Source: JAWCNN01 sp038848005
GTDB taxonomy: Archaea; Thermoproteota; Bathyarchaeia; Bathyarchaeales; Bathycorpusculaceae
Direction of reading: 5' to 3'
Length of the DNA stretch: 6,344 nt
Assembly: GCA_038848005.1 (NCBI GenBank)
Contig: JAWCNZ010000031.1
Span: forward strand, 1-6,344
Shown: in pieces, positions 1-5,285 of the stretch
Layout: each line of letters begins with the position of its first letter
How positions within the stretch are numbered: position 1 is the stretch's first letter
Translations under genes and position numbers: made by a program
Notes under the pieces: model-generated
Told to the model about the DNA's origin: nothing
Database searches by the model: none
Seen by the model: only the letters and a program-made list of their open reading frames with translations

Positions 1-2
1 GC

Positions 3-1325
3 ACGCTTTGGCAATGCGCAAACGTGGCGCATCTGCCAGGCATATACAAATACGCCATAACACTTCCAGACGGGCATGAAGGCTACGGCTTTCCAATAGG
101 CGGAGTAGCCGCAACAGACTACGAAGAAGGCGTAATCAGCCCAGGCGGAGTGGGCTACGACATAAACTGCGGCGTCCGCCTCTTAACAACAAACCTCACA
201 GAACAAGACATAAAACCAAAACTTGCACAGTTAACAGACGCCATATTCGCAAACGTGCCATGCGGACTTGGAAGCAGACGCAAAGACTTTAAAGCCACAG
301 CCCACGACCTTGAAAGACTCGCCATAGAAGGCGTCCAATGGGTAATAGACCAAGGACTCGGCTGGAACGAAGACGCTGAACACTGCGAAGAACACGGGTG
401 CATGAACAACGCAAACCCAGACAAGGTTTCCACAACAGCAAAAAACCGCGGAGTAACCCAAATAGGCACTTTAGGCTCCGGCAACCACTTCCTCGAAATC
501 CAAAAAATAGACAAAATCTACAACGAAAAAACAGCTAAAGCCTTCGGAATCGAACAAGAAGGACAAATAACAATAATGATTCACTGCGGCTCCAGAGGCT
601 TCGGACACCAAATATGCTCAGACTACCTGCGCGTTATGGAAAGAGCCGTGCACAAATACAAAATCGTTTTGCCAGACCGTGAACTCGCATGTGCACCGGG
701 AAAAAGCAACGAAGCCGAAGACTACTACCAAGCAATGGCATGCGCCGTTAACTACGCATTTGCAAACCGCCAAGCCATAACCCACTGGGTAAGAGAAAGC
801 TTCCACCAAGTCTTTAAGGAAGACCCGGAAAAATTCGGTTTAAAACTCGTTTACGACGTGGCGCACAACATCGCCAAAATTGAAAACCACAAAATCAACG
901 GCGAACAACGCAAAGTTTGGGTGCACAGAAAAGGCGCCACAAGAGCCTTCCCAGCCGGGCACCCGGACATCCCCGCAGACTACCGCACGGTTGGACAGCC
1001 AGTGCTTATACCGGGAAGCATGGGAACAAGCTCTTGGCTTTTAGTCGGCACAGAAAAAGCCATGCAAATAAGCTTCGGCTCAACAGCCCACGGCGCGGGA
1101 AGAACGCTAAGCAGAAACGCCGCCAAAAAACGTTTCTGGGGCGGAGACGTAAAAAAAGCTTTGGAACAACGTGGAATCTACGTTAGATCCGAAAGCGCCG
1201 TTGTCCTAGCCGAAGAAGCGGATCCAGCCTACAAAAACGTTGACATAGTCGCCGAAGTAAGCGACAAAGTTGGAATAGCCACAAAAGTTGCCAGAATGGT
1301 TCCAATCGCCGTGGTAAAAGGCTAA
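3..1325 (+). CDS. rtcB: RtcB, tRNA-splicing 3'-phosphate RNA ligase (5'-truncated by window edge)
   Basis: RtcB joins RNA ends carrying a 2',3'-cyclic phosphate or 3'-phosphate to a 5'-OH, using GTP and Mn2+; in archaea it ligates tRNA exon halves after intron removal and acts in RNA repair. The frame is open from the left edge, and the residues before the GTG at 24 (LWQCAN) fit the family, so the true start lies outside and roughly 40 residues are missing. Counting that GTG codon as residue 1, visible motifs are PDGHEGYGFPIGG (15-27), the metal-binding Cys in GYDINCG (C49), SGNHF (H155), IHCGSRG (H187), DVAHN (H281) and STAHGAGR (H356, matching the His that becomes guanylylated in the Pyrococcus enzyme). 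No intein interrupts it, although some archaeal RtcBs carry one. It ends in TAA four bases before the next gene, so the two probably share a transcript. Codons are rich in C-ending forms, unlike the genes right of the tRNA. Identification is secure. Confidence 0.97.
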   Translation, partial: TLWQCANVAHLPGIYKYAITLPDGHEGYGFPIGGVAATDYEEGVISPGGVGYDINCGVRLLTTNLTEQDIKPKLAQLTDAIFANVPCGLGSRRKDFKATAHDLERLAIEGVQWVIDQGLGWNEDAEHCEEHGCMNNANPDKVSTTAKNRGVTQIGTLGSGNHFLEIQKIDKIYNEKTAKAFGIEQEGQITIMIHCGSRGFGHQICSDYLRVMERAVHKYKIVLPDRELACAPGKSNEAEDYYQAMACAVNYAFANRQAITHWVRESFHQVFKEDPEKFGLKLVYDVAHNIAKIENHKINGEQRKVWVHRKGATRAFPAGHPDIPADYRTVGQPVLIPGSMGTSSWLLVGTEKAMQISFGSTAHGAGRTLSRNAAKKRFWGGDVKKALEQRGIYVRSESAVVLAEEADPAYKNVDIVAEVSDKVGIATKVARMVPIAVVKG

Positions 1326-1329
1326 CCTC

Positions 1330-1995
1330 ATGCCCCTAAAAGACCAATGCGGAATATGCGGCAGAATCCTCGCATACGCTTACTTAAAACGCTGTTACAA
1401 GTGCAAACGGCTTTTTTGCCGTGACTGCATGGTTCCACACGTTTCAACAAACGACCCAAAAAGAATGTTGTGTCTCCACTGCGCAAGAAAAACCGTTTCG
1501 CCAAAAACCACCACAAAATATGAAGCGCTTACCCGCCACCTAAAATTTAGAGCTGCGTTCACAGACACTGTTAAGCTTTCGCTTGCCGAAATAGACGGAA
1601 TAATAAGGGATAATCTGCCCCTAACAGCATACCAAAACGAAAACTGGTGGAACAACGATAAAACTGCCATGCATGCGAAAGCTTGGGTTGACGCTGGATG
1701 GCAAGTGCAAGAAACAAACCTAAAAGAAGGCTACGTGATTTTCAAAAAAATAAAGGAACCACAAATAAAACATCCCAAGAAAAAAACTTTAAGAGGCAAT
1801 ATAAAAAAGCCTTTCACACCAGTTCCCCTTCGCATTCCAAAAAGCAAAAAACCATCAAAAACAAAAATTTCAAAACTTTATGCAAGACTCAAAAATTTAG
1901 AAAGACAAAAAGCCTCCCCACACACATACCACAGCAATTTTAAACCCAAAACAAAACATGAAAAGAAACTTTACAAACCAGAAAAGAAATTTTAA
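1330..1995 (+). CDS. Cross-brace zinc-finger protein with DUF7662-like domain and basic tail
   Basis: Unnamed 221-residue protein in three parts. Residues 7-51 hold eight cysteines as four CxxC pairs (C7/C10, C22/C25, C30/C33, C48/C51); the spacing C-x2-C-x11-C-x2-C-x4-C-x2-C-x14-C-x2-C resembles the two-zinc cross-brace of FYVE-type fingers. Residues about 63-141 (YEALTRHL, LSLAEIDGII, LPLTAY, NENWWNN, AWVDAGWQV, VIFKKI) look like the DUF7662 domain, judged from memory of its LP...WW.N...AW..AGW pattern. Residues 142-221 are very rich in Lys and Arg and probably disordered, which suggests nucleic-acid contact. It starts at ATG four bases after the rtcB stop, so it is likely co-transcribed and may work in RNA handling; that role is inference. 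No membrane segment or signal peptide is visible. The coding call is firm, the function open. Confidence 0.85.
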   Translation: MPLKDQCGICGRILAYAYLKRCYKCKRLFCRDCMVPHVSTNDPKRMLCLHCARKTVSPKTTTKYEALTRHLKFRAAFTDTVKLSLAEIDGIIRDNLPLTAYQNENWWNNDKTAMHAKAWVDAGWQVQETNLKEGYVIFKKIKEPQIKHPKKKTLRGNIKKPFTPVPLRIPKSKKPSKTKISKLYARLKNLERQKASPHTYHSNFKPKTKHEKKLYKPEKKF

Positions 1996-2025
1996 TTACC
2001 ATCATCCATTTGAAAATTATTATGG

Positions 2026-2310
2026 TTAAAAGCGGTCGTCGTCTAGTCTGGTTAGGACACAAGCCTTCCAAGCTTGCGATCCCGGGTTCAAATCCCGGCG
2101 ACCGCACCAATCCTTATCAGAAACTACGTTTCCGATACCTTCCTTTTCGGCATTTGCGGTTTGGTTCTGTGCTATTTTCTGATAAGAATTTGTTAGTGCT
2201 TGTATTCCGATTTTTAAAGCGTTTTCACAGAACTGTGAAATGTTTATGCCGAGTTCTTGTGCTTGTTTTAGAATTTCTGGGTTTATTCTTATGGTTGTCA
2301 TTTTCTTCAT
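2026..2310 (-). CDS. Probable int(N): N-terminal fragment of an SSV-type integrase reading antisense through tRNA-Gly
   Basis: 94 residues from ATG at 2310. Residues 4-37 (MTTIRINPEILKQAQELG then INISQFCENALKIGIQAL) resemble the ribbon-helix-helix or CcdA-antitoxin-like segment seen at the start of many archaeal tyrosine integrases. Residues 38-67 are a polar linker. Residues 68-93, from WCGRRDLNPGSQAWKA onward, are exactly the antisense of all 78 bases of the tRNA, followed by Phe and TAA. SSV-type integrase genes carry the attachment site inside their 5' part, so integration splits them and leaves int(N) overlapping the tRNA; this layout fits. The catalytic C-terminal part would lie at the far end of the element, outside the window. 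Alternative starts are ATG 2319 and ATG 2301; 2310 lies 25 bases from the TATA centre and suits leaderless transcription. It could instead be a plain RHH antitoxin gene that happens to run into the tRNA. Confidence 0.65.
   Translation of the reverse strand: MKKMTTIRINPEILKQAQELGINISQFCENALKIGIQALTNSYQKIAQNQTANAEKEGIGNVVSDKDWCGRRDLNPGSQAWKACVLTRLDDDRF
2032..2109 (+). tRNA. tRNA-Gly (anticodon TCC), CCA encoded
   Basis: A full cloverleaf can be drawn. The acceptor stem GCGGTCG (2032-2038) pairs perfectly with CGACCGC (2099-2105). The D arm GTC/GAC encloses a loop with GGTT. The anticodon stem CAAGC/GCTTG encloses CTTCCAA, giving anticodon TCC for glycine GGA/GGG codons. The variable region is five bases, and the T arm CCGGG-TTCAAAT-CCCGG is canonical. 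The discriminator is A2106 and CCA is encoded at 2107-2109. No intron is present. The gene is intact although it appears to serve as the integration site of the element to its right, as is usual when the element supplies a matching 3' half. Confidence 0.97.
2113..2186. repeat. Perfect 11-bp inverted repeat beside the tRNA attachment site
   Basis: CTTATCAGAAA at 2113-2123 and its exact reverse complement TTTCTGATAAG at 2176-2186 are separated by 52 bases. The left arm begins four bases past the tRNA CCA end, inside the linker-coding part of the int(N) gene. The distance and position suit paired protein-binding sites, for example integrase arm sites, better than a terminator hairpin, since the loop is long and no T-run follows. 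The function is inferred from position only. Confidence 0.5.
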
Positions 2311-2330
2311 GTATATCATCTTAAATACTT

Positions 2331-2340
2331 TGTATATAAG
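2331..2340 (-). promoter_or_regulatory. TATA box for the int(N) gene
   Basis: On the minus strand the sequence reads CTTATATACA, with the TATA core at 2333-2338. Its centre is about 25 bases upstream of the ATG at 2310, the usual archaeal TATA-to-start distance, which predicts a leaderless or nearly leaderless message. It lies in the short gap after the stop of the upstream RHH gene, so int(N) can be transcribed separately. Confidence 0.5.
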
Positions 2341-2356
2341 CTGGTATAGTTTTGGA

Positions 2357-2773
2357 TTAGGTGGGTTTTCTTTTGATTTTGAAGTCTTCTGTTACTATCC
2401 AACCGTTTTGGTATAGTGTGTCTTTGATTTTTGGGATGGTTAAAGCGTATTTGACGTGGTCGCATTTGCTTGAACGGTCCCATTCGCAAATTATGACTGG
2501 ACCGGTGTCTTTACGTCTGAAATAAACGTCAGCTATTACGCCAAGTTGGCGGTCTAAAACTCTGACTATACCCTTTTCAACATCCAGATTGAAATGTTCA
2601 AATCTTCTGTTGTTCATGAATTCTCTTACTGCTGCAGTAACTACATCTGTAATGTGAAGGAAACCCAATTTTTTAGCTTCGTCTGTTTTTAGGAACTCTT
2701 CTATTGCCAATAACATGCTTTTAGGAATTCTTACGGTTGAATGTTTTGAAATTTTCTTTTTAGGATAAGTCAT
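2357..2773 (-). CDS. Ribbon-helix-helix regulator with C-terminal Cys/His (SWIM-like) domain
   Basis: 138 residues from ATG at 2773. Residues about 11-57 form an RHH DNA-binding domain: the strand STVRIP, then helices LLAIEEFLKT and ITDVVTAAVREFMNN, as in CopG/MetJ-type repressors that bind operators as dimers. Residues 58-138 form a second domain with NLDVEKGIVRVLDRQ, VYFRR, then CEWDRSSKCDH and VKYALTIPKI. That Cys...CxH arrangement resembles a reduced SWIM zinc finger and is seen behind RHH domains in archaeal proteins, as far as memory allows. An upstream in-frame ATG at 2791 would add six residues, but the TATA box at 2805-2816 places the RNA start near 2785, favouring 2773. The start codon sits inside a TGTTACA/TGTAACA palindrome, so self-repression is likely. 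It is transcribed divergently from a second RHH gene and ends in TAA just before the int(N) promoter. Confidence 0.85.
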   Translation of the reverse strand: MTYPKKKISKHSTVRIPKSMLLAIEEFLKTDEAKKLGFLHITDVVTAAVREFMNNRRFEHFNLDVEKGIVRVLDRQLGVIADVYFRRKDTGPVIICEWDRSSKCDHVKYALTIPKIKDTLYQNGWIVTEDFKIKRKPT

Positions 2774-2804
2774 GTTACAATCATGTAACATTTTTGTGTT
2801 AAAA

Positions 2805-2816
2805 CTTAATATAAAG
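2805..2816 (-). promoter_or_regulatory. TATA box for the leftward RHH gene
   Basis: The minus strand reads CTTTATATTAAG here, a good archaeal TATA box. RNA would start about 25 bases further on, near 2785, inside the palindromic pair of heptamers and about 12 bases before the chosen ATG at 2773. Confidence 0.55.
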
Positions 2817-2851
2817 TTTATTTATTTTTGTGATGATGTTGTTACAAAATC

Positions 2852-2859
2852 TTAAATAT
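2852..2859 (+). promoter_or_regulatory. TATA box for the rightward RHH gene and operon
   Basis: TTAAATAT matches an archaeal TATA element. The predicted RNA start near 2881 leaves a leader of roughly 14 bases before the ATG at 2895. A heptamer lies upstream (2840) and three more lie downstream (2864, 2875, 2899), so the box is enclosed by likely repressor sites. This is the only clear promoter seen for the operon running to the right edge. Confidence 0.5.
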
Positions 2860-2894
2860 CGATTGTGACAGCGATGTTACATTGGGATGTGAGC

Positions 2895-3086
2895 ATGGTG
2901 TTACACGAGGAAAAATGGACCACAGTCCGAATTCCCGCGGAACTACTTTCTAAAATTGAAAAGTTGGTTAAAGACGAGAAAGATGAATTTGGAATGCCGC
3001 GGTTCCGCAGTAAAAGCGAGATAGTTGCCGAGGCAATCAAAGAATTTCTTAAAAAACATAAGGAAAAGGAGAGTGCTGCCGAATGA
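2895..3086 (+). CDS. Small ribbon-helix-helix transcriptional regulator
   Basis: 63 residues from ATG at 2895. KWTTVRIPAELLSKIEKLV gives the DNA-contacting strand and first helix, and RSKSEIVAEAIKEFLKKH the turn and second helix of an RHH dimer. The protein ends in a charged KEKESAAE tail. It is related in plan to the divergent RHH gene on the left but lacks the extra Cys/His domain. GTG 2865 and ATG 2874 are possible earlier starts, but both precede the RNA start predicted from the TATA box at 2852-2859, so 2895 is preferred. It is the first gene of the rightward operon and overlaps the next gene by ATGA. It probably controls its own operon through the surrounding heptamers. Confidence 0.85.
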   Translation: MVLHEEKWTTVRIPAELLSKIEKLVKDEKDEFGMPRFRSKSEIVAEAIKEFLKKHKEKESAAE

Positions 3087-3334
3087 AAGTTGAAACACCA
3101 TTGTGTTTAGAAGGCAAAACAAAGCTTGTTGAAGACAGCGGTTTTCCATTAAAAGTAAGGGGATACAAAGAAGTTTTCTGCGACGAGGAAGGCAGAATTA
3201 AAAGTGTAAGGCAGTACATGGCGGAAGTGGAATACTGCGATGACAAGTTTCAGTTGACGGGAGAAAACCAGTTAGAAGTTGTCTGGAAAATTGCTAAAGT
3301 TTTGCTGGCGCTTTTAGGAGAAGTGAAAGTATGA
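3083..3334 (+). CDS. Hypothetical small acidic protein
   Basis: 83 residues, not recognised. The N-terminal half (MKVETPLCLEGKTKLVEDS, then GYKEVFCDEEGRIKSVRQY) looks beta-rich, followed by a likely helix, NQLEVVWKIAKVLLALLGE. Three cysteines (C8, C33, C52) are spread out and form no metal motif. The start overlaps the stop of the RHH gene by ATGA, with GGAG at 3068-3071 as ribosome site, and the end overlaps the next gene the same way, so translation is probably coupled. The operon position suggests an element-specific accessory role, but no function can be assigned. Confidence 0.75.
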   Translation: MKVETPLCLEGKTKLVEDSGFPLKVRGYKEVFCDEEGRIKSVRQYMAEVEYCDDKFQLTGENQLEVVWKIAKVLLALLGEVKV

Positions 3335-3660
3335 CTGTTTGTGAAGGGTGCAAAAATGCAAAAGCTGTTATCCACATTGACAGACAACATTTTGACGTTA
3401 TTCAATTATGCAGTTTATTTCCAAACCCAATTACCGAAAGAGTTATCAGATGCACAGCTTTTGACCCTTTAATTCCTGTTGGAGCTATGATAAAAGATGA
3501 TAAAGCAGTTTTCAAAATTATAGCAAGCAATACTTTTGGCGAATTAATCATTGAGAATACAAAGACAAAACGGAGAAAGCGCATTTCACCAGAAGCAATC
3601 TCAGATTATCAAAAAAATATTGTAAAGGAGAATGAAAAGAATGAAGGAGTTTGTCATTGA
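3331..3660 (+). CDS. Hypothetical zinc-binding protein with C-terminal beta-barrel-like segment
   Basis: 109 residues. The first 44 hold four cysteines (C4, C7, C27, C41) in the order CEGC...LC...RCTAF, consistent with one structural zinc. Residues about 50-93 (VGAMIKDDKAVFKII, FGELIIENTKTKRRKRI) suggest short strands like a small SH3-type barrel, and the KTKRRKR run is basic, so nucleic-acid binding is possible. A GGAG ribosome site lies at 3317-3320, ten bases before the ATG, which overlaps the previous stop. The 3' end overlaps the next gene by 20 bases. The family is not recognised. Confidence 0.75.
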   Translation: MTVCEGCKNAKAVIHIDRQHFDVIQLCSLFPNPITERVIRCTAFDPLIPVGAMIKDDKAVFKIIASNTFGELIIENTKTKRRKRISPEAISDYQKNIVKENEKNEGVCH

Positions 3661-3856
3661 AGATTTTTATGAATTAAGCGAAAGCGACGTGGGGAAAGAT
3701 TACGTTTTTGTAAAGGCAACTGTATGGTTGCGGAGCGCTTTTCAATCATGGGAAGGCGACGTTAAAAGCGAGGAGCTGTCAACCGTAGTGGAACCTCTGA
3801 AGAGGCACGGGTTTACTGTGGCGAGAATTCGAGAAACCGCTATTCCCATAAAATAG
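3641..3856 (+). CDS. Hypothetical protein ending in TAG
   Basis: 71 residues, not recognised. KEFVIEDFYELSESDVGKD and YVFVKATVWLRSAF look like mixed strand and helix, followed by ELSTVVEPLKRHGFTVARIRE, which reads as helix then strand. An ATG at 3632 is also in frame but sits one base after GGAG (3627-3630), too close for ribosome binding; ATG 3641 has a ten-base gap and is chosen. The start lies inside the previous gene. The stop is TAG at 3854-3856, the only TAG ending a complete gene here; reading through it would add five residues (DANAG) after the TAG residue, before TGA at 3872-3874. No cysteines and no membrane segment are visible. Confidence 0.7.
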   Translation: MKEFVIEDFYELSESDVGKDYVFVKATVWLRSAFQSWEGDVKSEELSTVVEPLKRHGFTVARIRETAIPIK

Positions 3857-3883
3857 GATGCGAATGCAGGGTGAAAAAGGAAA

Positions 3884-4111
3884 ATGCAAGTTGAACCTTT
3901 AAAGCTTAGAAAACCAAAACGGGTCTGCATAAAATGTAAACGCTTCTTTAAACGACGTGGAAATGTTGGCGTATGCGAAAAATACGGTTTTGAAATTAAC
4001 GTGAAACTTGCAAAAAAAGCGAAAGTTTGCGAAGATTTTGAGTTGCATCATGCCATGCCCCTCGGAAACTTAGTTCCAACATCAAAAACAAGAGGTGAAA
4101 CGGAAAAATGA
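3884..4111 (+). CDS. Small zinc-ribbon-like protein
   Basis: 75 residues. C15-x2-C18 in VCIKCKRFFKRR, C31 in GVCEKYGF and C49 in KVCEDFE form the loose four-cysteine pattern C-x2-C-x12-C-x17-C common in small archaeal and archaeal-virus zinc proteins. The N-terminal region is strongly basic (KLRKPKR, KRFFKRRG), so nucleic-acid binding is plausible. The C-terminal 20 residues look unstructured. GGTGA at 3870-3874 provides the ribosome site. It overlaps the next gene by ATGA. The four-cysteine layout, ending in CxxF, echoes that of the gene at 3331. Confidence 0.75.
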   Translation: MQVEPLKLRKPKRVCIKCKRFFKRRGNVGVCEKYGFEINVKLAKKAKVCEDFELHHAMPLGNLVPTSKTRGETEK

Positions 4112-4605
4112 CTTTGCGCGTGCGTAAATGGAACTGTTCAGTCTGCAATAAACCGTTAATTTGGGACGACGCGAAACATACTCTTAGTTGTGGATGCGGA
4201 AGTTTCAAGGCATCCTTTGTTAACTTGCAAGAGTTTATTCCAATGCCAAAATATGATGTCAAATATTGGAAAAGCGAAGCTTTCCCCATTGATAGCGCAA
4301 AATTTTTGAGTAATGAGATTTTACTTGATGGAAGTCAAATTTTGTTTATTAGTGACAGGCAAAGCATTTTTAAAGGCAATGAGAACCCGCAAGCTCAATT
4401 GCGATGGATTCACTATCCAGAAAAAGATAAACTGCAACTGTGCATTGCCGTAAGCGGAATTTTCCACACGGAAAAACTCGCCTACAACAGCAAAGACGCC
4501 AACCAATGGCGAGAACGCATGTGGATTTACATATCGCCCGAAACAGTTTCATCCATGATAAAATTTCTAGAAAAAAACCCGCAGTTAATAGCGTCGTGGA
4601 TGTGA
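4108..4605 (+). CDS. Hypothetical protein with N-terminal zinc ribbon
   Basis: 165 residues. C10-x2-C13 (WNCSVCNKPLIW) and C28-x-C30 (LSCGCGSF) form an N-terminal zinc ribbon. The remaining 130 residues are a mixed, aromatic-rich domain (YDVKYWKSEAFPID, ILFISDRQSIFKG, LRWIHYPEKDKLQLCIAVSG, MWIYISPETVSSMIKFLEKN) that is not recognised. The ribosome site GAGGTGA at 4092-4098 is the best match to the archaeal anti-Shine-Dalgarno sequence in the window, nine bases before ATG, so this may be one of the better translated operon products. It overlaps the preceding gene by ATGA and ends in TGA five bases before a TTG-started gene. Confidence 0.8.
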   Translation: MTLRVRKWNCSVCNKPLIWDDAKHTLSCGCGSFKASFVNLQEFIPMPKYDVKYWKSEAFPIDSAKFLSNEILLDGSQILFISDRQSIFKGNENPQAQLRWIHYPEKDKLQLCIAVSGIFHTEKLAYNSKDANQWRERMWIYISPETVSSMIKFLEKNPQLIASWM

Positions 4606-4609
4606 AAGT

Positions 4610-4780
4610 TTGAAAGTTAAAATTCCTTTTATTTTTGTTTTTGCGTTAATCACTGTTTTATTAGCAGTAATATTAGGATTTATAGACTTAGAAATGCAGT
4701 TAGGTTATCTTATCGGTTTCACTTTCGGATTTCTTTATTGTTTTTATTTTTATATGAAGGTGACGAAAAATGACTGTTGA
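4610..4780 (+). CDS. Small two-helix membrane protein, TTG start
   Basis: 56 residues read from TTG at 4610: MKVKIPFIFVFALITV opens the first hydrophobic segment (about 5-25), a short acidic turn IDLEMQ follows, and LGYLIGFTFGFLYCFYFY forms the second (about 31-48), ending in MKVTKNDC. The hairpin plan, with charged residues only at the ends and in the turn, suggests a small integral membrane protein; a holin-like or anchoring role is possible but unproven. No ATG lies near the N-terminus. TTG follows the upstream TGA by four bases, pointing to translation coupled to the upstream gene. The 3' end overlaps the next gene by eleven bases. Without it, a 164-base gap would be left in an otherwise gapless operon. 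Confidence 0.6.
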   Translation: MKVKIPFIFVFALITVLLAVILGFIDLEMQLGYLIGFTFGFLYCFYFYMKVTKNDC

Positions 4781-5285
4781 AAACGAAAACGAGATTAACG
4801 TTAAAGACTTTGATACTAAATTATTTACTACAATACTACAATACTACAATAAAAATAAAAATAAAAATACAAAATACTTTTCAGTAACCAGTATAAGAAT
4901 AGACCCACATCTTTATGATGAATTCCTTAAAGTCACCGAAAAATTTGGAGTTGCCCCCAGAAGAGAAATTAGTCGTTTTATTGCTGGAATCATGCAAATG
5001 ATTGTGGATAAATTCAAAAATTCACCGATGATTGTTCAAACCACGCTTTTTTATAAACCGCAAATTAACGTTAAAGCTGAAGTGAACATAGTGCAAATGT
5101 TAGAGTTAAAACTTGTCAAACAAGATTTGCGCTGTGTTTTAGATGCGTTGGATAAAGGTAAAGGCGACAAAGATTTTTATGTTGGCAAGCTGCGGGAAGT
5201 TTTGTCTCGAGCTTTGCGTGTTGCTGCGAAAATCGGCGATGAAGAGTTAACTGCTCTGCTGAAAAAAGCGGAGAGGTTCATTTGA
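4770..5285 (+). CDS. Ribbon-helix-helix-like protein with Asn/Lys repeat tract
   Basis: 171 residues. After an acidic N-terminus and a low-complexity stretch YYNKNKNKNTK (25-35), residues about 36-82 (YFSVTSIRIDPHLYDEFLKV, REISRFIAGIMQMIVDKF) look like a strand-helix-helix unit of RHH type, though less typical than the regulators at the left. Residues 83-170 are probably helical, including VKQDLRCVLDALDKGKGDKD and KLREVLSRALRVAAKIGDEELTALLKKAERF, which could form a dimer or oligomer domain. A DNA-binding role such as partition, copy control or transcription fits but is inferred. GGTGA at 4759-4763 is the ribosome site. Its coding sequence holds tandem repeats at 4827-4868. It ends in TGA overlapping the next gene's TTG start. 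Confidence 0.75.
   Translation: MTVENENEINVKDFDTKLFTTILQYYNKNKNKNTKYFSVTSIRIDPHLYDEFLKVTEKFGVAPRREISRFIAGIMQMIVDKFKNSPMIVQTTLFYKPQINVKAEVNIVQMLELKLVKQDLRCVLDALDKGKGDKDFYVGKLREVLSRALRVAAKIGDEELTALLKKAERFI
4827..4868 (+). repeat. Two adjacent short tandem repeats inside a coding region
   Basis: Three perfect copies of ACTACAAT (4827-4850) are followed directly by three perfect copies of AAAAAT (4851-4868). They encode the low-complexity part of the RHH-like protein. One unit gained or lost from the 8-base repeat would shift the reading frame, while a unit of the 6-base repeat would not. Confidence 0.8.

Larger units (their letters stand above)
2773..2905. promoter_or_regulatory. Operator array: repeated TGTTACA/TGTAACA heptamers in the divergent promoter region
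   Basis: Exact copies lie at 2773-2779 (TGTTACA), 2784-2790 (TGTAACA, forming a 7-bp-arm palindrome with the first), 2840-2846, 2875-2881 and 2899-2905. A one-mismatch copy, TGTGACA, is at 2864-2870. The spacings 2840-2864-2875-2899 are 24, 11 and 24 bases. The sites flank the rightward TATA box and cover both predicted RNA start points, so a bound protein could block both promoters. The natural candidates for the binder are the RHH proteins encoded on either side. The repeats are seen directly; their use as operators is inferred. Confidence 0.65.

Noticed and set aside
155..514. Minus-strand open frame inside rtcB
   Set aside because: It is a shadow of a highly conserved RtcB coding region and shows no motifs of its own.
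2010..2324. Plus-strand 104-residue open frame running through the tRNA
   Set aside because: It lies over the tRNA and opposite the int(N) gene, and its composition (FRFLKRF, VLVLVLEFLGLFLW) is the complement of that gene's codons. There is no promoter or ribosome site.
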